A stretch of 64,000 nt of DNA from Chrysomallon squamiferum (GCA_012295275.1 CM022674.1:4409936-4473935); one strand, 5' to 3'. Positions 1 to 14,702 are shown, counted from the first letter of the stretch. A program made the numbers and translations. The notes: a model not told the origin generated them from the letters alone.

Positions 1-240
1 AAAATACAATGCGAAGACGACAGATAGCCAGTTAAGAGATAATCATGAGACGGTCAACTAAAAATACAGACAGAGGGATGGCTAATGAAATAGAAATAAA
101 TAAATGCAAAAACACATTGATCGAATGAAAGATAGAGACACAGAAAGACAGACGAAGCTACATGGAGATAAAAAGGAGATAATGAGATGTGCCAATAAGA
201 CAGTTTAAGTACACACAACTGATAGTGAAACCTACCAATC

Positions 241-1323
<1,083 letters not shown>

Positions 1324-1329
1324 TTCCTG

Positions 1330-2460
1330 AACAAAAATTAATTACAACAATAATCATCAAATCTTAACAAGAATTGTACTTTATGCAGTTTCAGTTGAGA
1401 TTTATTTTATGTTGGTTTTTCGAATACGATGCATATCATTTAGTGTGCATACCATCAAAAAACATGCAAAACGAAAGAAAAACACGCATTAAAAGACTGA
1501 AAGTAAATAATTAATTATGCAGAGATCCTAAAAATAGAGCATATTTCAGCAATTCAGCAAGGATATATAATTATTTTATAATCTGAATAGCCAATAACTG
1601 AACATGTAAAAATATAGGTGGCTTATACCAGGAATTGTTATTATTATTATTATTATTATCATTATTATTATTATTTAAATACCCCAATTTACATCATTTT
1701 GGCCTACGTCGAACTTGCCTTTGGGCAATTTTCTCTAAACTAAATTTCAGATCAGCGAACGTCATTGTGTCAACCACTATCTCCGCACGTTACATCATAA
1801 AAAGAAGGAAAAATAAAAGTTCATTTAAAACAAGTAAAATCCATAAAATTATTCAATTCCTTAATGATAGTTTTAGTCCCGCAGACAAACGCCATATTTG
1901 TGCTACACCTCGTTTTGGAGTCTTAAAGTTTTGCTTAGTGTTGATTATAAAATTTTAAGACATATTTACTGAGAAAATGCAGAGTGACATCTTTTCACCT
2001 TGACCTTAATGTGGCCATCACTGAATCGGAAAAATCTATTTGCCTCTTACCTTAATGTCTTGTTAAGATAGAAACATAAAGTAAAAGTATTTTAATGTGT
2101 TTTCAGTCATATCATATCGAATGCAGATATGAATGTTTCCTAAGTAAAACGCAAATAATAATCATAATAATAATAAAAATCAAGATGGCCACCAGATGTC
2201 ATTCATTGCAGAAAATGCACTTTCTCAGTGAGCTATAATTGTACAAACTTTTGGGGCATCTTGTCCATTTTTCAGGTGCTTTCTCTAGCAGTTCTATTTA
2301 CATTTAATAAAATGAGCTATTATATTTCGTAGCATTTACAATGTGACCTTCGGCTTCTGAATATAATACACATTCAACACCTGAAGATCTCTCAGCTGAC
2401 TTCGATCCCAACATCAGTTTACAAAGAAACAGGAGACATTCAAAATGAAATATTTTCTTA
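1330..2460. other. Intron 5' of the CARD exons with degraded repeats
   Basis: AT-rich sequence shared with copy C (24060-25020) and mostly deleted from copy B, which jumps from about 13450 to a position equivalent to 2030 and then to about 2805. It holds an ATT run and a stretch (about 1690-2270) with short TGACCTT motifs and phrases such as aagatggccaccaga, which look like an old interspersed repeat. I cannot name a family and see no coding exon. Confidence 0.4.
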
Positions 2461-2640
2461 TTTACGTATCAGTCACTGGCCTATGCCTAACATGATAATA
2501 TATGTAAGTACAGTACTCTTTAATAACTAAATATTTTTGGTATACATATTAGTCACTTGTCTCTGCCTAACATGATGATGTATATAGCGTATTAAAGACA
2601 CACAGTACTTTAATATAAATTAAAAACCGAATTACATTTT
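2460..2640. repeat. Short minisatellite, unit about 75-90 bp, two copies
   Basis: Two imperfect copies of a unit containing agtcactggcctatgccta followed by catgataatatat and a cagta..ctttaata segment. The same unit is expanded to about ten copies in tandem unit C (25550-26370), so this is the short allele of that repeat. Confidence 0.7.
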
Positions 2641-2676
2641 CTTCTGGAAAGAACAAAAGGAATAGGACGCGATGCC

Positions 2677-2871
2677 TTGTACATGTTAAAACTTTGTATG
2701 ATGGATATTTTAAAAAGTGGAATTCATCTTCTGTCTACAGATAAGCATGCATCGGACCTTCTCTTTCTGATTTCAGACGACACACAGAATTTAAAAACAA
2801 AACTAAATCTCTACTGTAATCGTAAATTTCATAAGGAAACCGTCCAAAATGTCACAGTTTTAAATATGTAG
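2677..2871 (+). other. Small ORF conserved between copies A and C
   Basis: An open frame of 64 codons (MYMLKLCMMDILKSGIHLL...) that is also open in copy C at 26452-26640, with several amino-acid changes but no stop or frameshift. Copy B keeps only the last third (about 13515-13577). It lies in what would be an intron of the CARD gene and has no recognisable domain. A cttctgtctacag and a gatttcag inside it could be acceptors. Recent duplication alone could explain the shared open frame, so I do not call it a gene. Confidence 0.25.
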
Positions 2872-3702
2872 TATATTTAAATCTATCAGGTCAAAGGACA
2901 TAGATGGAAACATCACTTTTTTTTTTTTTTTTTTATTTTTGTTTAAAAAGTCGTCGAATTTATTTTATTTTATTTTATTTTGTTTTTCCTTTGTGGTGTT
3001 TTAGCCTTTATTTCACCTAATCTGTGTGATTTAGCAATGACAGCAAAAGAAAGTTGCTGATAATTACATTGAACAATCAAGACAATCAAATGAAAGTTGC
3101 TGATAATTACATTGAACTATAAGCGTGCTATCAGCAATTCAGAATAATCAAATAAATATTGTTTAAAAGAAGCAACAGAAATCACAAGTTGTTTTATAAA
3201 TATGGACATCGTCCAGTGAAATCATTATTTTAGATTTAAGAATGACAACGTGGTTCAGGAAAAAACTATCTGTTCAGAAATCGTTAATGAATGGCAATCA
3301 AGAAGACAAAGACCAGTAAATTCACAATGTATATTAACTCAAATGTTATTTTGGTCTTATTATAAATGTCCTATAAATTTGGTCGAAACATAAAGGTTTA
3401 ATGGTTTCGGAATGAAGAGTTATTATTCATTGAACTACATTCGCCATTACGCTCTATCGGAATGACAGCGACTCAGTTCACAATTTCAAAACCTAACTTA
3501 ACAGATATACAATTCAGTGAAATTTCTTCAGTTTCTAGTGGAAATGTTATAGAGATTAATTAATTCAAACCATAGGCTGATTAATCTGTTTTAATCGGTT
3601 GAATGTGAGCAAACATTTTATAATTGAACGAATCACACAAAGAATGACGTAAGCAAAATTCTCGTTAGTAACAATACCTATAATAATCAGGTAAAGACAT
3701 AC

Positions 3703-3747
3703 CCGTTGTGTCGAGTTGTGCTGTTTCACTTTCTTTTTCAACAATAA
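3703..3747 (-). other. Candidate 45-nt acidic exon upstream of CARD copy A
   Basis: A minus-strand segment with acceptor (tttttcag) and donor (GTATGT) that would encode IVEKESETAQLDTT, starting and ending in phase 1. It is 45 nt with both splice sites kept in units B and C. Its composition resembles the acidic CARD tail exons (VENDES, VEADQN), so it may be a tail cassette of another isoform or an upstream exon. In B and C its phase-1 end joins in frame to the CARD exon (G plus AA before ATG); in A the extra base at the acceptor breaks this. Confidence 0.5.
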
Positions 3748-3832
3748 CTGAAAAAATAGATCACCGCATTATTAATGTTGATGTTTGTAAATAATATTCT
3801 ACAAGTTAATTTACTTTAAAAGCTGATCATAC

Positions 3833-3841
3833 CTGTCTTAC
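3833..3841 (-). other. 9-nt micro-exon or recursive splice site
   Basis: On the minus strand the sequence reads tttgcag, GTAAGACAG, GTATG. It can be a 9-nt exon between a good acceptor and donor. It can equally be a zero-length ratchet point, because AG is followed directly by GTAAG. The same arrangement is present in B (14547-14555) and C (27664-27672). Confidence 0.4.
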
Positions 3842-3889
3842 CTGCAAAGTGTAAAAGTTACCCGAAAACGAAACAGGAAGTTCATAATA

Positions 3890-4590
3890 GTTATTGTTAT
3901 TTATTTTTTATTTTATTTTATTTTATTTTATTATGATTATTATTATTATTTTTTTTTTTTCAAAATTCAACGGAAAAAATAAAATAGTAATTTAATAGTC
4001 GGACGAAAGATCACGGATTTTAACGATTTTATCCGAAGATATAAGAAACTACCTTCTCCGTTTTATTATTATTATTATTATTTTTTTATAATTTTTTTTT
4101 TTTTTTTGTTGTTGTTTTGTTCATACCTTTATGGGATGACAGTGAGGCGTTACTACCGATGTTTATATTATTTACTATTATTATTATTATTATTGCTGCT
4201 GTTGTTGTTCCTAGTGTTTCTATTATTTATATGTTGATATTGTTATCGTTATCGGTGATGTCGTTATTGTTATTGTTGTTGTTAGTCGCTGTTCGTGCAG
4301 ACTTTTACATATTTTGTCAGACATTACAAATTATTTTACAATTTCATTACTCTTGCTACTACTATTATTTCTATTTCTGTTACTAACTGTTAATACTACT
4401 ACTACTAGTACTACTATTACTGCTACTATTACTGTTACTATATTAATACCAATACTACTAACATTGTATTACAGCTACTGATATTACTATTACTGCAGCT
4501 AGTATTACTCTCACTTTATTAGTAAGGTTATGTTAAAATAGCTTTGTAAGACCATTGCTTGCAGTATAAACGGGTTGTGGGAAAAGTAAC

Positions 4591-4622
<32 letters not shown>

Positions 4623-4900
4623 GGTACAAAACAGTCATTCGAAAAAATAAATAAATTAAAAATAAATAAAATAAATAGTGAATTAAATATTACTACAAAG
4701 AAAAACAATAACAATAATAGCAACCAAAAACGCTGTAATAATAACAATAAATAAATAAATAAATAAAACAGATTAATTGTTTGGTTTTCTGATGTACTGC
4801 AAATTTCATTCTACTGTCTATTAAAAAACAATTTTCAAAATCTGTCATCCGAGTGCCGTAAGCATTTCTCGGGCGAAAATCTAATTACGAGAGAAAGACA
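3890..4900. other. Simple-sequence-rich stretch
   Basis: TTTTA, ATT, TTG, CTA and AAT runs with short unique spacers. It has counterparts at 14600-16010 in B and 27720-28150 in C; C lacks a large part of it. I see no exon. Long leucine, isoleucine or tyrosine ORFs here are translated triplet repeats. Confidence 0.7.
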
Positions 4901-4939
4901 TTATCACTTGAACCATGTCCAGTTAGGTAAACCTAGCGC

Positions 4940-5330
4940 TGAATGTGAATGACCTGTTTTGAACAGGCGTTGTTGCCTCGTTTCCGTTAACCAATCGGAT
5001 GAACTGTTATTCTCAAGCGATGTCAATTAATTGGTGTTGATTGGCAAGCTGACCGTAACAGATGAAATTTTGAGGGAGCAAAGAGAAACATTTGAACTCT
5101 AACCCATGCTTTTGTTTGTCGAGTATATTCAGTAAGTATATCAGTGTTTATTGGTTAGCGCACGTGATAGATTTATTCCGACTACTGATCACCAGCGAGA
5201 AGACATCAGTCCAGTTTCATTCAAAAAGCAAGACAAGTGTTTAGATTTCGCTCGTGTGAAACTGATCGTACTGATAACGTCTCTCTAGGTGTACAGCCGA
5301 CTGTTGACAGTGTAGTGTGATGCAGTGATT
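4940..5330 (-). promoter_or_regulatory. Candidate promoter of CARD copy A
   Basis: A GC-richer island conserved in all three units. It holds accaatcgg at about 4990, attggtgttgattggc at about 5030-5046, attggttagcgcacgtg at about 5151-5167 (an inverted CCAAT box next to a CACGTG E-box), and gtgaaactgatc at about 5257. Several CCAAT boxes read correctly on the minus strand, towards the CARD exons. No TATA box is evident and the start site cannot be placed. The calsyntenin fragment on the plus strand begins a few hundred bases to the right, so a bidirectional role is possible. Confidence 0.45.
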
Positions 5331-5413
5331 CATTCCAGGATTTTACCTGATTTTATTTATTTAATAATAAATAATACACCCTAGTGTGGGGCTAATTGTT
5401 ACAGATTGCATAT

Positions 5414-5504
<91 letters not shown>

Positions 5505-5598
5505 CATCATCATCATCATGATCATCATTATTATTATTTATTTATTTATAAATATTCTCCTTAATATTTTTTCAGTTCACAAAACTGACATATTTATC

Positions 5599-5643
<45 letters not shown>

Positions 5644-5656
5644 TTTCTTAACTCAG

Positions 5657-6063
5657 AAATGAGTCAACATCAACACGAACTGTTTCTACAGGGAGAGAAG
5701 CTGGTATTCTTTCTCCACGGTGAAGCCAGAAAGGAAGACAACCCGAAGGTGTTCAGACTGGCTGAATGGAGATGGCACATACACCAGGTGAACTTCAGAG
5801 CATTACAAGATTGGTGTTGAATCTCCAGATGTAATTGTTTTCATAGGAAATTTCCTAGAGTTGTTGCTTCACATGTTATAGATAAGAGGATCAAACCTTA
5901 GCACCACAACTTGACACACCAATGGCTATTGAATGAAAATCATTATCATTTCACAAAGATAATTTTTAATTAATGTTTAATCATTTTTTCTCTTTCCTTG
6001 TTTTTCCTAGATAGTTATAATTTCTTCTTCTTCTTCTTCTTCTACTGCTTCTTCTTCTTCTTC

Positions 6064-6122
<59 letters not shown>

Positions 6123-7666
6123 TTATTATTATTATTTATTAGTAATAATGAATAATCTACAACCAGATTACAGGTGAGGCTGTATAGTGATGGGAAGTTA
6201 CTGATACCTGACAAAACAAACCTCGAGATTGTTGATGACTGGCCTCTTCATACCACACATAAAGTTCACTTCACCAAGCTTGTTGTTGGTGCATGCTGGC
6301 AAGGAAATTGATTTTATCACTCATGTTTTCTTCCTCGGATCATTTTGTTTCATGATTGGTATTATTACTGCTCAATGTTCATTTGTTTTCTTATTATCAA
6401 TAAGAAATTGGTTTGATTGCATTAATTAGTTTACTTTTTAATGACATTACTGCATATGGTGTATTTTGTAAATTTGAATAGGAATTTTCCTTTCCTTGGT
6501 TATCTCCCGTCTTTGTCCATCTCTCTCTGTCTGTCTCTTGAGATTCAGATCCTGAAATTGCTGTTCCATATAAAAGCAAGGACGAACTCTTTGTAACCTC
6601 AGAGGTTCTGTAGCTATCTTCTCGTTAAAAATGTTTGGGAAGGGATGATTTTATTTTAAAATAACCAATAGATGCGCACCACAGAATCATTATGCTAAAA
6701 TCTTGTCTTTTTGTATTTTCGCCTTTCAATTTTTTCTTCTTAAAAAAAGAGAAGATTTTATGTGTATGTACTTTACATGACTTCTTACATATAGCTCAAT
6801 TATACTCCATATTTTATTTTTACATTTTTTTTTTCTCCAGGGTGTGAGTTGACAGAATTCAGTATTTCTGGCAAGGACATCAAAGAGATGGAGAATTTAA
6901 TCAGTGAAGTCACCTACATCAATTCAAGAACTTACCCCACCCCAGGGAGAAGGAATCTTAAAATTACACAACAGTCACATAAGCATAACGTTTTCATTGT
7001 TATTTGAAACAGATTAAACTCAATAAATTAACATAAATTTCTTTGAAGATATAGTCTATATTTATTCAGTATTCTTCCAAGTTTTGTTTTTTTTTCATTT
7101 TTATTTATTTTTACATTTCTTAATATTTTTTTTAACATCTCGTATTAATTAATAACAAAACCTAAATATAACAGTATGTCTAGACACTGCCACTATAATG
7201 TAATTGTCATGTTACTGAATACAGGGTAAACAAGTTCTGCTCTAAAAATTTATTTTTATGTTGTTAGAAAAATAAAGGAGATACTAGTAACAGGTGATTT
7301 CTTTTATTTACTCTATAAAAAGTTTTCAAAAAATAAAACTAAATAAATAAACAGATTGGAAATAGCCAATAAAATGTGTCTCAAAAGACGTTTTAATTAT
7401 TGATTTTATTTTTCACTATTAGCGACTGTATAACTGTGCAGTTGACACTTACTTCAATATATATCCTCATTGTTTTTAATTTATTTTTCCCTACAGAATC
7501 AACAGAAACCAAGTTCAATCTGAAGGACAAATTCTTGCTGGATACATGTACTATCAAGGCTAACCCTAAACTGAATCTGTTTTATGAGCACCTCTCACTG
7601 CTCACCCATCTGATGGAAAACCAGGGACTTGAGTGGAGTGAAACCAATGATCGAGTAAACCATTAA
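5657..7666 (+). pseudogene. Calsyntenin exon block, copy A (decayed)
   Basis: Four plus-strand blocks match the LNS/LamG and following region of calsyntenins, the type I membrane proteins of synapses and secretory vesicles. Block 1 (5657-5787) encodes KLVFFLHGEA..RLAEWRWHIHQ; block 2 (6174-6303) LYSDGK..DDWPLH..GACWQG; block 3 (6841-6978) GKDIKEM..VTYINSRTYPTPGRR; block 4 (7497-7666) DKFLLDTC..LNLFYEHLS. The family's D-x-EWHxY segment is missing between blocks 1 and 2, as is the FHGxL exon between 2 and 3. Donors are broken after block 2 (GA for GT) and block 3 (AT for GT), and block 4 runs into a stop soon after its conserved part. Signal peptide, cadherin repeats, transmembrane segment and tail are absent. 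I infer a pseudogene fragment, though the exon frames themselves are open. Confidence 0.85.
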
Positions 7667-7681
7667 ATATAGATGATCTTA

Positions 7682-7721
<40 letters not shown>

Positions 7722-8314
7722 TCTGAACCCTTCCCAGCAACATCTTCAGGTTGTGACATAAACTAAGTTACAAAATATTTATTTGTCTCAATTAGGGAGA
7801 AAGATTAAACTGCCTCTTGGTAATCTGAGCAAATATTTAGTCTGCTGATTTCAGAAAATGGAAAATGAACAATAATATTCATTTTTTAATCACTAACATA
7901 ACAAATAAAAAATAATAAAAAAAAAAAAATTGTGTATATGAAGATTAACTTGTTCACTAGTTCTTAATAAAATAAAATAATAACTAGCTGAACATTAAAT
8001 TGTGAAATGTGTTAATAAATATATTATGATTTTTTCTAACAACATGAAGCTTTTAAATTCAGTTAAGTGAAATTAAGAACTAAAAAATATAGAAAACTAA
8101 AACATTAAGAATAAAAATTATAAAATGTGGCATAAATATACCTAATAAAATAAGTTAAAATCGTGTTGCTCTTTGCAAATGAACAAACCAAATGTATATC
8201 AAAATCTAAACTCATGCTCTCTGCTTCATGCCGGGCCAGTTTAGAAGTGATAATAAACAGTTTGTCATTGCCAAGTTTCCTTTGAAAATGTGCCAAAACA
8301 AAGACTTTTTAGCG

Positions 8315-8346
<32 letters not shown>

Positions 8347-10960
8347 TGTATCCCAAATGTAAATTAAATGACACTGAGAACTGAAATAAAATGTATCTCA
8401 TTTTCTTTTTATATACATGACTGTAAACTTATTTGGGTATTTTCTATAACTTGTTTTAGTCTTTTGCATCAGTTCCATTGATCAAAACTAATCTGTATAA
8501 TCTCGAATCACATTTTATTGACAATGTTATTGGTTTATTTTTAAAGTTTATGAATTTCACATGAGTTAACTGTTACCATAAGAATGTGTTGAATTTGTAT
8601 TTTATTAAATAAATACTGGCATATTTTAGGTATAGAAAATAACCTGTCAATGATGTTCAGGTTACAATTTAATAAATAAATAAAAAATTGTTATCAGACT
8701 AATTTCATTTTTGAGAAAAAAAAAGAAGAAAAACACAAAGGAAGTACATTGGTTCCGTTTGATATTTAAAACAGAACTCTGGACAAATATGATTTGCTTA
8801 TCAATTTAATCACTTTTATATTTCACAGTATTTTCAGCAACTGTATTAACATTTCAAGAAATTTAAAACTGATTGCAAACATCCCAAAGACATGATGAAC
8901 ATTCACACAACTTGGCAATGATGTTGTTATTCTGTTTCATTTGGAGAACTAAAACTACCTCCAATTTGTTTTTTCTTTTAACAAATCTAAAAGTATTTAT
9001 TACCTTTCTTGTTTTATTTATTTGAACGAGATTTAATATTTGATTTTACCAGTATTCATTAGTATTTTGCTTGTTAATTCCTTTAGTTTATTTAGTTTTT
9101 CTTGTTATTATTTTTTATTAGTCAGTTTTAATCTATCACTTTATTTAATTTTTTCTCAATAATTTTTAACAAACCTGTTAAATCACCTTTTCTTGACAAA
9201 TAATAACAGTAAATAACTTAAAAAACTACAAATAAGGCAGTAATTTTATTATTACATTACCATTTGTCATTGCCAAGTTTGCTTTGAAAATATGCAAAAA
9301 CAAACACTTCTTAGTGATATATAAATAAAAGAATTGTATTCCAAATTAAATGACACTGAGAAATCAGATAAAATGTATGTGATTTTATTTTATATTCATG
9401 ACCGTAAACTTATTTGGGTATTTTCTATAACTTGTTTTAGTCTTTTGCATATTTCCATTGAAAATGTATTGGTTTATTTTTGATGTTTATGAATTTGACA
9501 CCAGTTAACTGTTACCCTAAGAATGTGTTGAATTTGTATTTTATTAAATAAATATTGGCATGTTTTAGAAATAGAAGATAACCTGTCACTGATGTTCAGA
9601 TTACAATTTAATAAATGCAAAAAATTGTTATCAGACTAATTTCATTTTTGAGAAAAACCCAGAAAAAAACAAAGGAAGTACATTGGTTCTGTTTGATATT
9701 TAAAACAGAACTCTGGACAAGTTTGATTTGCTTTTCAATTTAATCACTTTTATGTTTCACAGTATTTTCAGCAACTGCACTGAAATTACAAGAAATTAAA
9801 AACTGATTGCAAACATCCCAAAGACATGATGAATATTCACACAACTTGGCAATGATGTTGTTATTCTGTTTCATTTGGAGAACTAAAACTACCTCCAATT
9901 TGTTTTTTCTTTTAACAAATCTAAAAGTATTTATTACCTTTCTTATTTTATTTATTTGAACGAGATTTAATATTTGATTTTACCAGTATTAATTAGTATT
10001 TTGCTTGTTAATTCATCTATTTTGTGTTCTTATTTTTTTATTAATCAGTTTTTAATCTATCACTTTATTTAAAATTTTCTGAATACACTGCACATGAATT
10101 TTTGACAAACCTATTACATCACTTTTTCTTGACAAATAATAACGGTAAATAAATTATAAAAATACAAATAAGGCAATAATTTAATTACTATATTACCCTC
10201 ATCAAAAGTAGATATTTTATACATCCAAGATTTTAGAACAAGAACCCACACCAAAAAATCAGTTTTTAACAATAGTTTTTATTGTTGTTATTTACAGTTT
10301 TGGTAGTTTTCTTTTTGTTGATATTATCACTTCTCTTCTGGCCCGTGTTGTAAAGTGTGTGTGGTGTCACAGGAAGGAAATTATAAGTCTGTTGTATATA
10401 TTGTCTTCCTGTCAATAAAGCTTACCACACTAATATTGTGTTTTTGTTGTTGTTGCTGCTGCTGCTATTTCTTAAACTTGTACATGCCAGTTAAGATTTT
10501 AGCGTTTAAACAGATTTGAATGATCATGATAAATTATTTTTAAAATGTTTAGATATGGCTAATTTAAGTATATTTTTGAAAGTGGGGATTGTTCTTTTTT
10601 CATCCCTGATATTGTTCATGACAATTATTTTGAAAGAAGATACGATAGTTACCTCCCTGATCAATTCTAAAATTTTTAGTTTTATATGAATTTTTACAAT
10701 ATATTGTAAAGTATTAATATTTTAATATTTAATTAAATAAATCATTAAAATAAAAGAGAATTAAATTTTCAGGAGATAAATTGTAATTTCGTTTGGCTTG
10801 ATCGACGTGTCACAGTATTCATTTTCGGGTTAATTTCTGACTAACTGAATTATTGTGTCTTTACTGAAATAAAAAAAAAAAAATTATTATTATTATTATT
10901 AATATATTGGCATTTCCTGAAAGTGTGTATTGAAAGCTGTTCTCAATGACAAACTCATAT
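7667..10960 (+). other. 3'UTR-like tail of calsyntenin copy A
   Basis: AT-rich sequence without exons, shared with copy B (19609-21940) and in part with C (30240-31080). A clear AATAAA sits at 10414-10419, in a stretch conserved in B, and is followed by TTG-rich sequence, so this probably descends from the 3'UTR of the parent gene. Positions about 8250-9240 are repeated directly at about 9260-10250. Confidence 0.55.
8250..10250. repeat. Direct 1-kb duplication inside the 3' tail of copy A
   Basis: The stretch beginning tttgtcattgccaagttt at about 8261 recurs at about 9266 with roughly 90% identity, including the later gacatgatgaa and ttggcaatgatgttgttat phrases near 8890 and 9825. Copy B has this segment once (20330-21290), so the duplication is private to A and younger than the unit duplication. 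Confidence 0.85.
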
Positions 10961-10974
10961 TTATGTTAAACATT

Positions 10975-11052
10975 TTTATTGGATACAAAAATAACAGCCT
11001 TTTCATTATTGAGTAATACTGAGTCTTCATTCTCCTCCTTTGCACTTTCCTT
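10975..11052 (-). other. Candidate 3'-terminal exon of CARD copy B
   Basis: On the minus strand an acceptor (tattttcag) precedes a purine-rich exon. Read from its first base it encodes KESAKEENEDSVLLN, and it ends at AATAAA (complement of 10975-10980). Copies exist at 21947-22084 and 31080-31214. It lies where the last exon of the copy B CARD gene would end. A phase-1 join to the tail exons gives a short different reading, so it may be a 3'UTR exon. Confidence 0.4.
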
Positions 11053-11415
11053 CTGAAAATAAATAAATAAAGTAACATAAGTAAATCATTAGTAGGATTA
11101 AATGAAGGTAATGAGCTAAACCAATGCTTCTGATGATATCAGGATCTCGAATACTGGCATAAACGTACATGTAAAGAGACGATGCGAAAAGAAGACAGAT
11201 AGCCACTTAAGAGATAATTATGAGACGGTCAACTAAAAATACAGACAGAGGGATGGCTAATGAAATAGAAATAAATAAATGCAAAAACACATTGATCGAA
11301 TGAAAGATAGAGACACAGAAAGACAGACGAAGCTACATGGAGATAAAAAGGAGATAATGAGATGTGCCAATAAGACAGTTTAAGTACACACAACTGATAG
11401 TGAAACCTACCAATC

Positions 11416-11592
11416 TCAGCGCAAATCCGATATTTCAGAGCTGTCTTCGTCTCCTTGTTGCTGATCAGTATTTACGCTTTCATCATTTTCAACACCTACA
11501 GCAGCAATTTAAATAAATAAATCAACAAACAAACAAACAAATAAAAATAAATAAATAAATAAATAAATACTACTACTACTACTACTACTACC

Positions 11593-11626
<34 letters not shown>

Positions 11627-12188
11627 CAAAAAATAAGAAACTAATTATCAGTAATAACAAAAATAAAAATAGCATCCAAGTTAGAAACATATTCAAAAAG
11701 AGACAGCAAACAGGTAGAAATCGGGTAAACAGTCGAACTGACGTCCAGAAAGTGGAGAATGAAAGAAGAAAGAAACAGTCAGACTAACGGAAAGACACAA
11801 ATCCTTCCAGAGAAAAAACTAGATTAGGGTATGAAATTATTATTTTATCATAAACAAATTAATCATCGTACAGAAAAATGTAGATAGATAGAATATGAAA
11901 GACAGACAAAGTGCATGGGTGGACAGATAGACACAGATAATGAGATACACCGATACGACAGTTTAAGTATGAGAGACAAAGAAACACTATTAAAACCCAC
12001 CGTTTCCGCCGTTGTGGGAGTCATTATCTGCCTCAGAAACGTCTTGGTTTTGTTGCACATCAGCAGCAACGTTTTGATCTGCTTCAACACTCAGAGCTAG
12101 AAATGAATACAAAAAATGATTAGCAATAAGAGAAAAAAAAATATTAGTTTATCAAGGAGAAATTAATCATTGCTCAGAAATATTAACA

Positions 12189-12249
<61 letters not shown>

Positions 12250-12604
12250 CAACAACAACAACAAACAAAAAAACCAACAACAACAACAATAACAGTGTGT
12301 CTAAAAATAATATTTCAGTTCATTTATCCAGCCTCAATAGACCTACTTTATGATACTCACAAGGAAATGGTAAATTTCTATTTGTCACCTCGTTGTCAAG
12401 TATTTCTAAGGCTGTTGTCTCATTGGCACTGTGCATCGCACGATAAAAATCGCCAAAGGCTCTAGAGCCTCTCCGTGGTAAAATCTCGAGAAGTTTTCTT
12501 ATTCTGTTACTCCGTGTAATTTCCGCCTGTAATTTTTATTTTTTGAAAAGATAATAATTATAACAACAACAACAAAAACAACAGGAATAATAATAATAAT
12601 AATA

Positions 12605-12642
<38 letters not shown>

Positions 12643-13069
12643 AATGAGGATGATGATGATGATAATAATAGTAATAATAACAACAACAACATCAAACATT
12701 AAAATATCATTACAAAAAGATTAGAAATTCTGACACTAGAAAATCATAATTATGTGCATCGACACTGACTCTAAATTGCTTTGGATAGTGCCGGGACATT
12801 TCTGAACTAGAGAAGGATGAAAAAAATAAACAAAACCTTCAAACTTGTACATGACAACGTATACATAATAGATGCGTTTTCATTTTGTTCATGTTTTCTT
12901 ATTTTATATATATATATATTTTTTTTTTTTCTACCTGGATAACCTCTAGATGTTCTTCAGTGATTGTTTTACTGGAAAGAAGGTAATCAAGTACACTTTC
13001 TACATTCGTAATGATGTGAACAAGGTCTGGACGACGTTCCCTGAGTATCTGTGTGAATCCAGGATTCAT
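11416..13069 (-). CDS. CARD-domain protein, copy B (most complete)
   Basis: Four minus-strand exons give an open frame of about 158 codons. Exon 1 (12935-13071, ATG at 13067-13069) encodes MNPGFTQILRERRPDLV..VLDYLLSSKTIT; exon 2 (12361-12526) encodes KLLEILPRRGSRAFGDFY..ALEIL, completing a full CARD of 100 residues. Exon 3 (12001-12096, 96 nt, donor GTGGGT) and exon 4 (11416-11495, TGA at 11416-11418) encode acidic, Gln/Asn-rich tails (VEADQN, VENDES) both entered in phase 1. Reading through the exon 3 donor gives an alternative early stop. The motif ILPRRG..AF..F is the usual helix 4-5 signature of CARDs, while the tail resembles no domain I know. The CARD is followed by no enzyme domain, so an adaptor or decoy role is inferred, not shown. 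Introns of 408, 264 and 505 bases hold AAT and GAT runs. Confidence 0.8.
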
Positions 13070-13382
13070 TTCTTGAAAAATAAAATTAATTACAACAGTA
13101 ACCATCAAATCTTAACAAGAATCGTACTTTATGCAATTTCAGTTGAGATTTATTTTATGTTGCTCTTTCGAGTACGATACATATTATTTCGTATGCATAC
13201 CATTAAATAACATACAAAAAGAAAGTATAACACGCATTAAAAGACTGAAAGTAAATAGTTAATTACGCAGAGATCCTAAAAATAGAGCATATTTCAGCAG
13301 TTCAGCAAGGATATATAATTATTTTATAATCTGAATAGCCAATAACTGAACATGTAAAAATATAGGTGGCTTATACCAGGAA

Positions 13383-13441
<59 letters not shown>

Positions 13442-14416
13442 TAAATACCCCAAAATCTATTTGCCTCTTACCTTATTGTCTTGATAAGATTATTTTAATG
13501 TGTTTTCAGTAATTCTCTACTGTAATAGTAAATTTCATAAGGAAACCGTCCAAAATGTCACAGTTTTAAATGTGTAGTATATTTAAATCTATAAGGTCAA
13601 AGGACAAAGATGGAAACATCACGATTTTTTTTTTATTTTTTTTTTTTTTTTTTTTTTTTTATGTAAAAAGTTGTCGAATTTATTTTATTTTATTTTATTT
13701 TATTTTTCCTTTGTGGTGTTTTAGCCTTTATTTCACCTAATCTGTATGGTTTAGCAATGACAGCATGGCAAAAATTGTCCTGTATTTCCTTTCATTTCAA
13801 GACAATCAAATGAAAGTTGCTGATAATTACATTGAACTATAAGCGTGCTATCAGCAATTTAGAATAATCAAATAAATATTGTTTAAAAGAAGCAACAGCA
13901 ATCAGAAGTTGTTTTATAAATATGGACATCGTACAATGAAATCGTTATTTTAGATTTAAGCATGAGTCAGCAAAAAACTATCTGGTCAGAAATCGTTAAT
14001 GAGTGGCAATCAAGAAGACAGAGACCAGTAAACTCACAACGTATATTAACTCAAATGTTATATTGGTCTTATTATAAAAGTTCTATAAGATTTGATGGAA
14101 ACATAAAGGTTTAATGGTTTTGGAATGAAGAGTTATTATTCATTGAACTACATTCGCCATGAGGCTCTATCGGAATGACAGCGACTCGGTTCACAATTTC
14201 AAAACCAAACTTAACAGATATACAATTGAATGAAATTTCTTCAGTTTCTAGTGGAAATGTTACAGAGATTAATTAATTCAAACCATAGGCTGATTGATGT
14301 GTTTTTATCGGTTGAATGTGAGCAAACATTTTATAATCGAACGAATAACAACAAAAAATGATGTCAGCAAACTTCTGGTTAGTAACAATGCCTGTAATAA
14401 TCAGGTAAAGACATAC

Positions 14417-14461
14417 CCGTTGTGTCGAGTTGTGCTGTTTCACTTTCTTTTTCAACAATAA
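14417..14461 (-). other. Candidate 45-nt acidic exon upstream of CARD copy B
   Basis: Same length, splice sites and reading as the copy A exon (IVEKESETAQLDTT). The acceptor is attacttcag and the donor GTATGT. It ends in phase 1 and would join in frame through GAA to the ATG of the CARD exon at 13069. That makes a longer N-terminus possible if an upstream start exists. A candidate 9-nt exon or ratchet site lies at 14547-14555. Confidence 0.5.
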
Positions 14462-14625
14462 CTGAAGTAATAGATCACCGCATTATTAATCTTGATGTTT
14501 GTAAATAATATTTTACAAGTTAATTTACTTTAAAAGCTGATTGTACCTGTCTTACCTGCAAAGTGTAAAAGTTACCCGAAAATGAAACAGGAAGTTCATA
14601 ATTATTTTTAATGTTATTATTTTTT

Positions 14626-14702
<77 letters not shown>
